DNA from: Streptomyces albidochromogenes
GTDB lineage: Bacteria > Actinomycetota > Actinomycetes > Streptomycetales > Streptomycetaceae
Direction of reading: 5' to 3'
Length of the DNA: 32,542 nucleotides
Assembly: GCF_005981925.1 (NCBI RefSeq)
Contig: NZ_VBVX01000042.1
Location: forward strand, 1-32,542
The notes beneath the pieces were generated by a model that was given only the letters and a program-made list of their open reading frames with translations, did no database searches and had not been told where the DNA came from. Shown here one piece after another: positions 16,259-23,298 of the stretch; within the stretch, counting starts at the first letter, position 1; every line of letters begins with the position of its first letter. Position numbers and translations under genes: made by a program.

Positions 16259-17166
16259 CCACCATCGACATCGACCACACCTCGCGCTGGTTCGGCAACG
16301 TGGTGGCGGTCAACGACATCACGATGCGCGTCGGCCCCGGCGTGACCGGCCTGCTCGGCCCCAACGGCGCCGGCAAGTCCACCCTGATCAACATGATGGG
16401 CGGCTTCCTCGCCCCCTCGACCGGCACCGTCACCCTCGACGGGAAGCCGATCTGGCGCAACGAGTCGGTCTACAAGGAGATCGGGATCGTCCCCGAGCGG
16501 GAGGCGATGTACGACTTCCTCACGGGCCGCGAATTCGTCGTCGCCAACGCCGAGCTGCACGGCCTGACCGCCGGTGCGGCGCAACAGGCGCTCGCCACCG
16601 TCGAGATGGAGTACGCGCAGGACCGCAAGATCGCGACGTACAGCAAGGGCATGCGCCAGCGCGTGAAGATGGCGTCCGCCCTCGTGCACAACCCGTCGGT
16701 GCTGCTCCTGGACGAGCCGTTCAACGGCATGGACCCGCGACAGCGCATGCAGCTGATGGAACTGCTGCGGCGGATGGGCGCGGAGGGGCGTACGGTCCTC
16801 TTCTCCTCCCACATTCTGGAGGAGGTCGAACAGCTCGCCTCGCACATCGAGGTGATCGTGGCCGGACGGCACGCCGCCTCCGGCGACTTCCGCAAGATCC
16901 GCCGCCTGATGACGGACCGCCCGCACCGCTATCTCGTACGGTCCAGCGACGACCGCGCGCTCGCGGCCGCGCTCATCGCGGACCCGTCGACAGCGGGCAT
17001 CGAGGTGGACCTGGCGGAAGGCGCGCTGCGTATCCAGGCCGTCGACTTCGGCCGGTTCACCGCGCTGCTGCCGCAGGTCGCCCGCGCGCACGGCATCCGG
17101 CTCCTGACGGTCTCGCCCTCCGACGAGTCGCTCGAATCGGTCTTCTCCTACCTCGTAGCGGCCTGA
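16255..17166 (+). CDS. ABC transporter ATP-binding protein (CcmA type), second pair
   Basis: The protein has 303 residues from GTG 16255, overlapping the permease stop by 4 bases. Walker A is GPNGAGKST (35-43), Walker B has Asp153-Glu154, FSSHILEEVE carries the switch His, and the signature reads YSKGMRQRV rather than LSGGQ, as is common in this subfamily. The C-terminal ~80 residues form a small accessory domain. It is a diverged paralogue of the first ATPase (both begin with a V-T-x-I strand and share PGVTGL before Walker A), so the cassette probably arose by duplication of an ATPase-permease pair. Confidence 0.88.
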   Translation: MTTIDIDHTSRWFGNVVAVNDITMRVGPGVTGLLGPNGAGKSTLINMMGGFLAPSTGTVTLDGKPIWRNESVYKEIGIVPEREAMYDFLTGREFVVANAELHGLTAGAAQQALATVEMEYAQDRKIATYSKGMRQRVKMASALVHNPSVLLLDEPFNGMDPRQRMQLMELLRRMGAEGRTVLFSSHILEEVEQLASHIEVIVAGRHAASGDFRKIRRLMTDRPHRYLVRSSDDRALAAALIADPSTAGIEVDLAEGALRIQAVDFGRFTALLPQVARAHGIRLLTVSPSDESLESVFSYLVAA

Positions 17167-17181
17167 AAGGAGCTTGCAGCG

Positions 17182-17904
17182 ATGATCTACGAACCCACAG
17201 TCGCCCGGCTCACCTACCGGGCCCTCCTCGGCCGCCGCAGGGCCGCCATCCTCTTCGTCCTGCCGGCCCTGCTGATCGCCATCTCGGCGGCGGTGCGGCT
17301 GCTCACGGGCGCGGACGACCAGATCGCGTCCGACGTCCTGGGCGGTTTCGCGATCGCCACGATGGTCCCGCTGATCGGCGTGATCGCGGGCACCGGGGCG
17401 ATCGGACCGGAGATCGACGACGGCTCGATCGTCTATCTGCTCGCCAAGCCGGTGAAGCGGTCCACGATCATCTTCACCAAGCTGATCGTCGCGATCGCGG
17501 TGACGATGGCCTTCTCCGCGATCCCCACCTTCGTCGCGGGGCTGATCCTCAACGGCAACGGCGGGCAGATCGCCATCGCGTACACGGTCGCGGCGCTGGT
17601 CGCCTCGGTCGCGTACAGCGCGATCTTCCTGCTGCTCGGTACGGTCAGCCGCCACGCGGTGGTCTTCGGCCTCGTCTACGCGCTGGTTTGGGAGACGCTC
17701 TTCGGCAGCCTCGTCCCGGGCGCGCGCACGCTCAGCGTCCAGCAGTGGGCGCTGTCCCTGGCCGAGCGCATCGGCGAGAACGGCACCATCACCTCGGACG
17801 TGGCCCTGCCCACGGCCACGATCCTGCTGGCGCTGGTGACGGTGGCGGCGACCTGGTACGCGGGCCAGAAGCTGCGCACGCTCAAGCTCGCGGGCGAGGA
17901 GTAA
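17182..17904 (+). CDS. ABC-2-type permease, second pair
   Basis: The protein has 240 residues with about six membrane segments and a short N-terminus (MIYEPTVARLTYRALLGRRR). The loop GPEIDDGSIVYLLAKPVKRSTIIFTKL matches the SRDL...SRPI loop of the first permease in position and style. AAAGGAG 10-16 bases upstream is a strong ribosome site, unlike the overlaps earlier in the operon. It is the last gene before the strong hairpin at 17931-17961. Whether the two permeases pair with each other or each forms its own transporter cannot be told from sequence. Confidence 0.85.
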   Translation: MIYEPTVARLTYRALLGRRRAAILFVLPALLIAISAAVRLLTGADDQIASDVLGGFAIATMVPLIGVIAGTGAIGPEIDDGSIVYLLAKPVKRSTIIFTKLIVAIAVTMAFSAIPTFVAGLILNGNGGQIAIAYTVAALVASVAYSAIFLLLGTVSRHAVVFGLVYALVWETLFGSLVPGARTLSVQQWALSLAERIGENGTITSDVALPTATILLALVTVAATWYAGQKLRTLKLAGEE

Positions 17905-17930
17905 CCCAGACAAGCGGAACACTGCCGTCC

Positions 17931-17961
17931 GTCAACCCCCGCCCGGTGGGCGGGGGTTGAC
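17931..17961 (+). terminator. Strong hairpin terminator after the double ABC operon
   Basis: GTCAACCCCCGCCC (17931-17944) pairs perfectly with GGGCGGGGGTTGAC (17948-17961) across a 3-base loop. It starts 26 bases after the last permease stop and has no real U-tract, as often in Streptomyces. Confidence 0.88.
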
Positions 17962-18037
17962 GCGTTTCCGCGTAACTGTACGTTTATCGGCTCGTTGTTC
18001 CCTCTGCGTGGAGGCAACTGGAATCTGATACGTCGAG

Positions 18038-18168
18038 CGTTCGTGAAGTCGGGGATTGCCGGTGCCGGAAGTGATCCGGGCCGGTCACCAGAGCGAGTAG
18101 CCACCTTGAGCGTCCTCCGCCCCCAAGAGCCCGGGGACAGGGCCGTCCATCACCGGCTTTCACGAACG
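18038..18168. repeat. Widely spaced 10-bp inverted repeat upstream of the unknown gene
   Basis: CGTTCGTGAA (18038-18047) and its exact reverse complement TTCACGAACG (18159-18168) bracket most of the leader of the gene at 18181; the second copy ends just before the GGAAGG ribosome site. Each arm is itself nearly palindromic (TTC-N2-GAA core). They may be operator half-sites for looping autoregulation; this is inference. Confidence 0.4.
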
Positions 18169-18180
18169 GAAGGCATCCTC

Positions 18181-18906
18181 ATGCCCTCAGAAGTCACCCT
18201 GCTCGAATCGCGCACCCTGCGCGACGAGCATCTGGTGCGCGTCGACGTCCTGGACAAGGTCAAGGCGCTTGTCATGCTCCCGGACGGAATTCACGTTCGC
18301 ACAGAGGACGTGGCCCGGTACTTCGAAGTATCCACAGTCACGCTGAGGAGGCTCACGGACCGGCATCACGAGGAGTTCACCGCAAACGGCATGCGCACCC
18401 TCCGGGGCGCTGACCTGCGGTCCTTCCATAGCGACATGATGTCGCTATGGAAGACCCAGGGGGCGGGAAGTTATCCACAGGCCGCTACCCAGCTGCGACT
18501 CTTCACCCGCCGCACCGTCCTCAACGCGGCGATGCTTCTTCGCGACAGCGACATCGCCCGGTGCGTCCGTACGTACCTCCTCGACGCCGAGGAGAACGGC
18601 TGGCGCGCGGGTTACGCCTCGCTCGACCGGCGCGTCACCACGGTGGAGACCCACCTCGACACCGTGGGGCGCGCGCTCCAGGAACTGGGGCCGGTCATCA
18701 GCGGGATCTCGGTACGGCTGGACCGGCTCGACCGGCGCCTCGACGCCACGAACCAGGTGGTCGGCGCCCTGAGCAACCGGCTCTGCGACCTCTCCGACCA
18801 CATGCGGCGCATGGAGGACCGCATCGACCGCAGGCTCGACGACGTCTCCCACCGGCTGAGCGCCCTTGAGCGCGGGCAGCGCGGAAAGCGGCCCAAGCGC
18901 CGCTGA
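18181..18906 (+). CDS. Unrecognised protein: N-terminal helix-turn-helix-like region, C-terminal coiled coil
   Basis: I do not recognise a characterised family. The protein has 241 residues from ATG 18181, with GGAAGG 7 bases upstream; the frame is open further upstream but that part lacks coding character. Residues 35-66 (GIHVRTEDVARYFEVSTVTLRRLTDRHHEEF) look like a winged helix-turn-helix of phage antirepressor style. Residues 105-140 (LRLFTRRTVLNAAMLLRDSDIARCVRTYLLDAEENGW) form two conserved-looking helices. Residues 147-230 are a coiled coil with repeated DRLDRRLD, HMRRMEDRIDRRLD and SHRLSALE units, ending in a basic tail GKRPKRR. A DNA-binding oligomer is likely. The gene carries a 31-bp palindrome and a perfect DnaA box inside its reading frame. 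It is monocistronic and converges on DUF488. Confidence 0.8.
   Translation: MPSEVTLLESRTLRDEHLVRVDVLDKVKALVMLPDGIHVRTEDVARYFEVSTVTLRRLTDRHHEEFTANGMRTLRGADLRSFHSDMMSLWKTQGAGSYPQAATQLRLFTRRTVLNAAMLLRDSDIARCVRTYLLDAEENGWRAGYASLDRRVTTVETHLDTVGRALQELGPVISGISVRLDRLDRRLDATNQVVGALSNRLCDLSDHMRRMEDRIDRRLDDVSHRLSALERGQRGKRPKRR
18423..18453. repeat. Perfect 31-bp palindrome (15-bp arms) inside the coding sequence
   Basis: The arm CTTCCATAGCGACAT (18423-18437) is repeated as its exact reverse complement at 18439-18453 around a single G. It encodes residues about 81-91 (SFHSDMMSLWK), at the junction between the helix-turn-helix-like and helical regions. It is AT-richer than its surroundings. It could be a protein-binding site or form an mRNA hairpin. 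Confidence 0.9.
18471..18479 (+). promoter_or_regulatory. Perfect DnaA box inside a coding sequence
   Basis: TTATCCACA is the strict bacterial DnaA box, here 18 bases after the palindrome. An 8/9 match, GTATCCACA, lies at 18328-18336 in the same gene. Confidence 0.5.
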
Positions 18907-18928
18907 CGAACGGCCGCCGCCGGGGACC

Positions 18929-19288
18929 TCAGCCCAGCAACAGGCGCCGCAGTACGGCGGTGTGGCTGCGGTCCGGGTCCTTGGCGGCGGTCAGCAGAGT
19001 GATCCGGCCGGCCTCGGTGAGCGTCCGTACGCCGTCCAGGGCCGCTGCCGCCTCCGGGGCCGCGAGTTCGGACTCGTACCGGCGGGCGAACTCCTCGAAG
19101 TCGCCGGCAGAGGCGTGGTACCAGCGGCGCAGTTCCGTCGAGGGAGTCAGGTCCTTCGGCCACGCGTCGACCCGCGCCGCCTCCTTGCTCAGGCCGCGCG
19201 GCCACAGGCGGTCCACCAGGACCCGCGTACCGTCGTCGGCCGACGGCGGCTCGTACACCCTGCGCACACGTACATCGGGTTCGGTCAC
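18929..19288 (-). CDS. DUF488 family protein
   Basis: The protein has 119 residues and matches the short DUF488 type: the N-terminal strand VRVRRVYEPPSADDGTRVLVDRLWPRGLSKE, then DAWPKDLTPSTELRRWYHASAGDFEEFARRYESEL, and the C-terminal helix following ITLLTAAKDPDRSHTAVLRRLL. The conserved DRLWPRG and LTAAKD motifs are intact. The biochemical role of the family is not established. It is preceded, 14 bases upstream, by the tail of a broken MFS gene on the same strand, so it may once have been the second gene of that transcript. Confidence 0.88.
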   Translation of the reverse strand: MTEPDVRVRRVYEPPSADDGTRVLVDRLWPRGLSKEAARVDAWPKDLTPSTELRRWYHASAGDFEEFARRYESELAAPEAAAALDGVRTLTEAGRITLLTAAKDPDRSHTAVLRRLLLG

Positions 19289-19301
19289 GGGGTCCAGCCT
19301 G

Positions 19302-19463
19302 CTACACCTTCCGGTCGCGCGCCGCGAACAGGGCCACCACCAGGGCCGCCGCGCACACCCCCGGCATCAGGGCGATCGGCACCGTTCAGCTTCCGGCGGC
19401 CTCGTGCACCGCGCCCGCCGCCAGGGGGCCCGCCGCGGCCGGCAGGTGGCCCACCGTCTCGAT
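19302..19463 (-). pseudogene. C-terminal remnant of an MFS transporter with an internal stop
   Basis: Reading the minus strand from about 19463 gives IETVGHLPAAAGPLAAGAVHE, then AAGS, a TGA stop (19386-19388), then TVPIALMPGVCAAALVV and ALFAARDRKV followed by the TAG at 19302-19304. This is the usual ending of a 12-segment MFS permease: a glycine/alanine-rich segment, a short loop normally reading GSWT, and a last segment closing with a basic tail. The Trp codon TGG has apparently become TGA. Everything upstream of about 19464 has lost resemblance, so only ~53 codons survive. Confidence 0.65.
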
Positions 19464-19524
19464 AAATAAGGTGACGCCGCTCGGAGGACCCGGCACACTG
19501 GGTGACGCACCACTCACGGGGGAA

Positions 19525-19562
19525 GGGTGTTGGCCGGTGACAAGCCGACCCGGCCAACACCC
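19525..19562. terminator. Strong hairpin downstream of the HAD/serS genes
   Basis: GGGTGTTGGCCGG (19525-19537) pairs perfectly with CCGGCCAACACCC (19550-19562) across a 12-base loop. It lies 44 bases past the HAD stop and insulates the serS-HAD transcript from the MFS remnant and DUF488 gene. Confidence 0.85.
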
Positions 19563-19605
19563 ACCACCCGTACGCGCCGACGCGCCTGCGGGAGCCGTGG
19601 AAGTC

Positions 19606-20439
19606 TCAGCCGCTCAGCAGCTGTTCCAGGACGACCGCGATGCCGTCGTGGTCGTTGGACGCCGTGATCTCGTGCGCCACGGCCTTGAGTTCGTCGTGCG
19701 CGTTCGCCATCGCCACGCCGTGCGCCGCCCAGCCGAACATCGGGATGTCGTTGGGCATGTCGCCGAAGGCGATCGTGTCGGCGGCCTTCAGCTTCAGCCG
19801 GCGCGCCGCCAGCGACAGGCCCGTCGCCTTGCTCAGGCCCAGCGGCAGCAGCTCCACCACGCCCGGACCGGCCATGACCACGTCGACCAGGTTCCCGACG
19901 GTCTGGCGCGCGACCCGGGCCAGTTCGTCGTCGTCCAGGTCCGGGTGCTGGATGTAGACCTTGTTCAGCGGAGCCGACCACAGCTCACCGGGGTCCTCGA
20001 AGCCGACGTACGGCAGCGGCCCCTCCTGCACCCGGTAGCCAGCGCCGACCAGCACCTCGCCGTCCAGCCCGTCACGGCTCGCCGCCAGCGCCAGCGGACC
20101 GGCCTCCGCCTCGATCTTCGACAGCGCCAGTCCGGCCAGCTGCCGGTCCAGCGTGACCGAGGTCAGCAGCCGGTGCTCACCGGCGTGGTAGACCTGCGCG
20201 CCCTGACCGCAGACCGCGAGGCCCTCGTAGCCGAGGTCGTCCAGTATGTGCCGCGTCCACGGGACGGAGCGCCCGGTCACGACGATGTGCGCCGCGCCCG
20301 CCGCCGTGGCGGCGGCGAGCGCGTCGCGCGTACGGGCCGAGACCGTGTCGTCGGAGCGCAGCAGCGTCCCGTCGAGGTCCGTGGCGACGAGCTTGTACGG
20401 GAAGGGACGCGGCCCCGCGGTGCCGGTGGCGGTACTCAC
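19606..20439 (-). CDS. HAD-superfamily (Cof/IIB-type) phosphatase, second copy
   Basis: The protein has 277 residues from a GTG at 20439 that overlaps the serS stop (GTGA). Motif I is [11 protein letters not shown], motif II the Thr in [11 protein letters not shown], a conserved Lys lies in GLSKATGL, and motif IV is [14 protein letters not shown]. The central Cof-type cap is complete. It is paralogous to the product of 6842-7714. Translational coupling to seryl-tRNA synthetase suggests a housekeeping phosphatase, but the substrate is not evident. The frame stays open far upstream only because it runs through serS. Confidence 0.9.
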   Translation of the reverse strand: MSTATGTAGPRPFPYKLVATDLDGTLLRSDDTVSARTRDALAAATAAGAAHIVVTGRSVPWTRHILDDLGYEGLAVCGQGAQVYHAGEHRLLTSVTLDRQLAGLALSKIEAEAGPLALAASRDGLDGEVLVGAGYRVQEGPLPYVGFEDPGELWSAPLNKVYIQHPDLDDDELARVARQTVGNLVDVVMAGPGVVELLPLGLSKATGLSLAARRLKLKAADTIAFGDMPNDIPMFGWAAHGVAMANAHDELKAVAHEITASNDHDGIAVVLEQLLSG

Positions 20440-21725
20440 TTGGAGAGGGGCTCCAGCGTCTCGCGCCCGCCCAGGTACGGACGCAGCATCTCGGGCACCC
20501 GCACGGAGCCGTCCGCCTGCTGGTGGTTCTCCAGGAGCGCCACGATCGTGCGCGGTACGGCGCACAGCGTGCCGTTCAGCGTCGCCAGCGGCTGCAGCAC
20601 CTTCTTGCCGTCGCGGGTGTCGCGCATGCGCACGGACAGGCGGCGCGCCTGGAACCCGTCGCAGTTCGAGGCGGAGGTCAGCTCGCGGTACTTGCCCTGG
20701 GTCGGGATCCACGCCTCGCAGTCGAACTTGCGCGAGGCGGACGACCCGAGGTCGCCGGTGGCCACGTCGATGACCTGGAACGGCAGCTCCAGGCCGGTCA
20801 GCCACTGCTTCTCCCAGTCCAGGAGCCGCTTGTGCTCGTTCTCCGCGTCGGCCGGGTCGACGTACGAGAACATCTCGACCTTGTCGAACTGGTGGACCCG
20901 GAAGATGCCCCGGGTGTCCTTGCCGTACGTGCCGGCCTCGCGGCGGAAGCACGGGGAGAAGCCGGCGTACCGCAGTGGCAGCTTGTCGGCGTCGATGATC
21001 TCGTCCATGTGGTACGCGGCGAGCGGTACCTCGGAGGTGCCGACGAGGTAGTAGTCGTCCTTCTCCAGGTGGTACACGTTCTCCGCGGCCTGACCGAGGA
21101 AGCCGGTGCCCTCCATGGCGCGCGGGCGGACCAGCGCCGGGGTGAGCATCGGGATGAAGCCGGCCTCGGTGGCCTGGGCGATCGCCGCGTTGACGAGGGC
21201 GAGTTCGAGGAGCGCGCCGACGCCGGTCAGGTAGTAGAAGCGCGAGCCCGAGACCTTGGCGCCGCGCTCGACGTCGATGGCGCCGAGCGCCTCGCCGAGC
21301 TCCAGGTGGTCCTTGGGTGCGAAGCCCTCGGCGGCGAAGTCGCGGATCGTGCCGTGCGTCTCCAGGACGACGAAGTCCTCCTCGCCGCCCACGGGCACGT
21401 CCGTGTGGACGATGTTGCCGAGCTGGAGGAGGAGGGCCTTCGCGGCCTCGTCCGCCTCGTTCTGCTCGGCCTCCGCGGCCTTCACGTCGGTCTTGAGCTG
21501 CTCGGCCTTCTTGAGCAGCTCGGCGCGCTCCTCCGGCGTGGCCTTGGGGATGAGCTTGCCGAGCGACTTCTGCTCGGAGCGCAGCTCGTCGAAGCGGACG
21601 CCGGACGACCTGCGCCGTTCGTCGGCGGAGAGCAGGGCGTCGACGAGGGCGACGTCCTCTCCACGGGCGCGCTGGGAGGCGCGAACACGGTCGGGGTCCT
21701 CACGGAGCAGGCGAAGGTCAATCAC
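20436..21725 (-). CDS. serS: Seryl-tRNA synthetase
   Basis: The protein has 429 residues from a GTG start ([24 protein letters not shown]), the usual SerRS N-terminus. It has the N-terminal long antiparallel coiled-coil arm (about 30-105) that grips the tRNA-Ser long variable arm, then the class II core: motif 1 around [29 protein letters not shown], motif 2 [31 protein letters not shown], and motif 3 [19 protein letters not shown] with the final [12 protein letters not shown]. It charges tRNA-Ser, and tRNA-Sec where present. It is co-transcribed with the HAD phosphatase, with its own -10 immediately upstream. Confidence 0.98.
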   Translation of the reverse strand: MIDLRLLREDPDRVRASQRARGEDVALVDALLSADERRRSSGVRFDELRSEQKSLGKLIPKATPEERAELLKKAEQLKTDVKAAEAEQNEADEAAKALLLQLGNIVHTDVPVGGEEDFVVLETHGTIRDFAAEGFAPKDHLELGEALGAIDVERGAKVSGSRFYYLTGVGALLELALVNAAIAQATEAGFIPMLTPALVRPRAMEGTGFLGQAAENVYHLEKDDYYLVGTSEVPLAAYHMDEIIDADKLPLRYAGFSPCFRREAGTYGKDTRGIFRVHQFDKVEMFSYVDPADAENEHKRLLDWEKQWLTGLELPFQVIDVATGDLGSSASRKFDCEAWIPTQGKYRELTSASNCDGFQARRLSVRMRDTRDGKKVLQPLATLNGTLCAVPRTIVALLENHQQADGSVRVPEMLRPYLGGRETLEPLSK

Positions 21726-21731
21726 CCCACC

Positions 21732-21737
21732 AGGCTA
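21732..21737 (-). promoter_or_regulatory. -10 box (TAGCCT) for leaderless serS
   Basis: On the minus strand TAGCCT is followed by the 6 bases GGTGGG and then the GTG start. The G-rich spacer is too close to the start to serve as a normal ribosome site. Confidence 0.55.
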
Positions 21738-21939
21738 CCCGCGACCGCTTCCGCCGCTCGACTTGATATCGCATTGCGTGGCGCTTTGCCCGTATTGCCC
21801 AAATTGGAAAAAATGGAGGACACCCGCCCCCGGCCCGCCGCGCGCGTCAATAAAACAGGCACTATTCGCCGAAACAGGGCACTTTCCGCTCAGTCCCTTG
21901 ACGCTTCTCCCTTGCATGAAGCGGGAGTTGGCGGGTCCC
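21738..21939. other. Intergenic stretch upstream of serS, no gene seen
   Basis: This part of the serS-pheA gap is clearly lower in GC than its surroundings, with an A-run around 21808-21816 and no frame of coding character on either strand. I see no riboswitch, T-box or tRNA. It may hold distal serS promoter elements, or an unwinding-prone segment next to the DnaA boxes. Confidence 0.4.
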
Positions 21940-22251
21940 TTGTCCACAGGCCGGGGCGGCTTCGGGAACTTATCCACAGGCTGTGCGAAAGATCTGTGGA
22001 TGCCGGAAGAGATCGTTCCGAAAGGTGCGTGAAGGGCGAAGGATTCCCGGTCCAAACCCTCTTCACACACTCATTCGGGTGGGAATTACTCGCTCTAAAG
22101 AGTTGATCAATGGAATTGGGGTGACAGGAGCCGACCTGCCGCCCTGTGGACGGAAGGGAGCCCTCTGAGCAGATTTGTCGACGATGTCGGGATGTGTTGT
22201 CGACTTGTCCCCAGGTCGAGAAGCGTGCCTGTGGACAACTTCTGTGGATAA
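21940..22251. promoter_or_regulatory. DnaA-box cluster in the serS-pheA gap
   Basis: Four perfect boxes: TTGTCCACA (21940-21948), TTATCCACA (21970-21978), and in reverse orientation TGTGGACAA (22230-22238) and TGTGGATAA (22243-22251). Near matches are TGTGGATGC (21995-22003), TGTGGACGG (22145-22153) and TTGTCCCCA (22205-22213). TTGTCGAC occurs twice (22175-22182 and 22197-22204). The two forward boxes are 30 bases apart; the reverse pair is 13 apart. No gene lies here. A dense non-origin group like this would bind DnaA strongly and could titrate it, or regulate serS. Confidence 0.8.
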
Positions 22252-22307
22252 CGCAAATCTGCAGGTAGGACTAGCAGCAGCCCTCGCAGGCGGCAACGCT
22301 CCGGCCC

Positions 22308-23243
22308 TCAGGCCCGCCCGTCCTGGCTCCGCGCCAGCCAGTCCGCCGCCGCGACGAACTCCGCGTCCGAGGTCCCAGGCCGCAGCGCCCGTACGTCCTC
22401 GACCGCCACACCCGCCCGCGGGTACGACCCGAGGAACCGCACGTTCGGACAGATCCGCTTGAGGCCCATCAGCGCCTCGCCCACCCGCCGGTCCGAGATG
22501 TGCCCCTCGGCGTCCACCGCGAAGCAGTAGTTGCCGATGCCCGCGCCCGTGGGCCGGGACTGGATCAGCATCAGGTTGACGCCGCGCACCGCGAACTCCT
22601 GGAGCAGTTCGAGCAGCGCGCCCGGGTGGTCGTCGCCCAGCCACAGAACCACCGACGTCTTATCCGCCCCGGTCGGCGCCGCCGGCCGCGCGGGCCGCCC
22701 CACGAGCACGAAGCGGGTCTGCGCGTTCACCGCGTCGTGGATCTCGGTGAAGAGCGGCACCAGGCCGTACCTCGCCGCGGCGAACTCCCCCGCGAAGGCC
22801 GCGTCGTACCGGCCCTCCTGCACCAGCCGGGCGCCGTCCGCGTTGGACGCCGCCGACTCCCACAGCGCGTCGGGCAGATGCGTTCCCATCCAGTTGCGCA
22901 CCTGCGGCTGGGCGGCGGGGTGCGCGGTGACCGTCTTGATGTCCGACAGCTGCGTACCGGGACGCACCAGCAGCGCGAAGCTGATCGACAGCAGCACCTC
23001 GCGGTAGATCATCAGCGGCTCGCCGGAGGTCAGCTCGTCGAGGGTGGCGGTGATGCCGCCCTCGACGGAGTTCTCGATCGGTACGAGCGCGGCCGCCGCC
23101 TCGCCGTTGCGGACGGCGTCGAGGGCGGCCGGTACGGACACCATCGGGACGAGTTCCCGGGTGGCGGCCTCGGGGAGCGTGCGGAGGGCGACCTCGGTGA
23201 AGGTGCCTTCGGGGCCGAGATAGGCATAGCGCGTTGCCGACAT
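22308..23243 (-). CDS. pheA: Prephenate dehydratase
   Basis: The protein has 311 residues. The catalytic domain (about 1-185) begins YAYLGPEGTFTEVALRTLP and contains PIENSVEGGI, the conserved Asn/Ser/Glu/Gly motif, and TRFVLVG at its end. The ACT domain (about 197-275) includes HPGALLELLQEFAVRGVNLMLIQSRPTGAGIGNYCFAVDAEGH, the phenylalanine-binding regulatory region with the ESR-like segment replaced by QSR. It converts prephenate to phenylpyruvate in phenylalanine synthesis, with feedback inhibition by Phe expected. The gene is monocistronic: a -10 box sits right before its ATG and the DnaA-box gap follows its stop. Confidence 0.97.
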   Translation of the reverse strand: MSATRYAYLGPEGTFTEVALRTLPEAATRELVPMVSVPAALDAVRNGEAAAALVPIENSVEGGITATLDELTSGEPLMIYREVLLSISFALLVRPGTQLSDIKTVTAHPAAQPQVRNWMGTHLPDALWESAASNADGARLVQEGRYDAAFAGEFAAARYGLVPLFTEIHDAVNAQTRFVLVGRPARPAAPTGADKTSVVLWLGDDHPGALLELLQEFAVRGVNLMLIQSRPTGAGIGNYCFAVDAEGHISDRRVGEALMGLKRICPNVRFLGSYPRAGVAVEDVRALRPGTSDAEFVAAADWLARSQDGRA

Positions 23244-23249
23244 ACGGTC

Positions 23250-23255
23250 ACCTTA
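23250..23255 (-). promoter_or_regulatory. -10 box (TAAGGT) for leaderless pheA
   Basis: On the minus strand TAAGGT ends 6 bases before the ATG at 23243, without a Shine-Dalgarno in between. Confidence 0.55.
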
Positions 23256-23298
23256 ATGCGCCGTACGAGAGGCCCGGGCGGAACGCGGGACGACCTGC

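Noticed and set aside
18002..18024. SigR-type promoter (GGAAT ... GTT) before the unknown gene
   Set aside because: GGAAT is at 18020-18024, but the nearest GTT is only about 14 bases away instead of 18-19.
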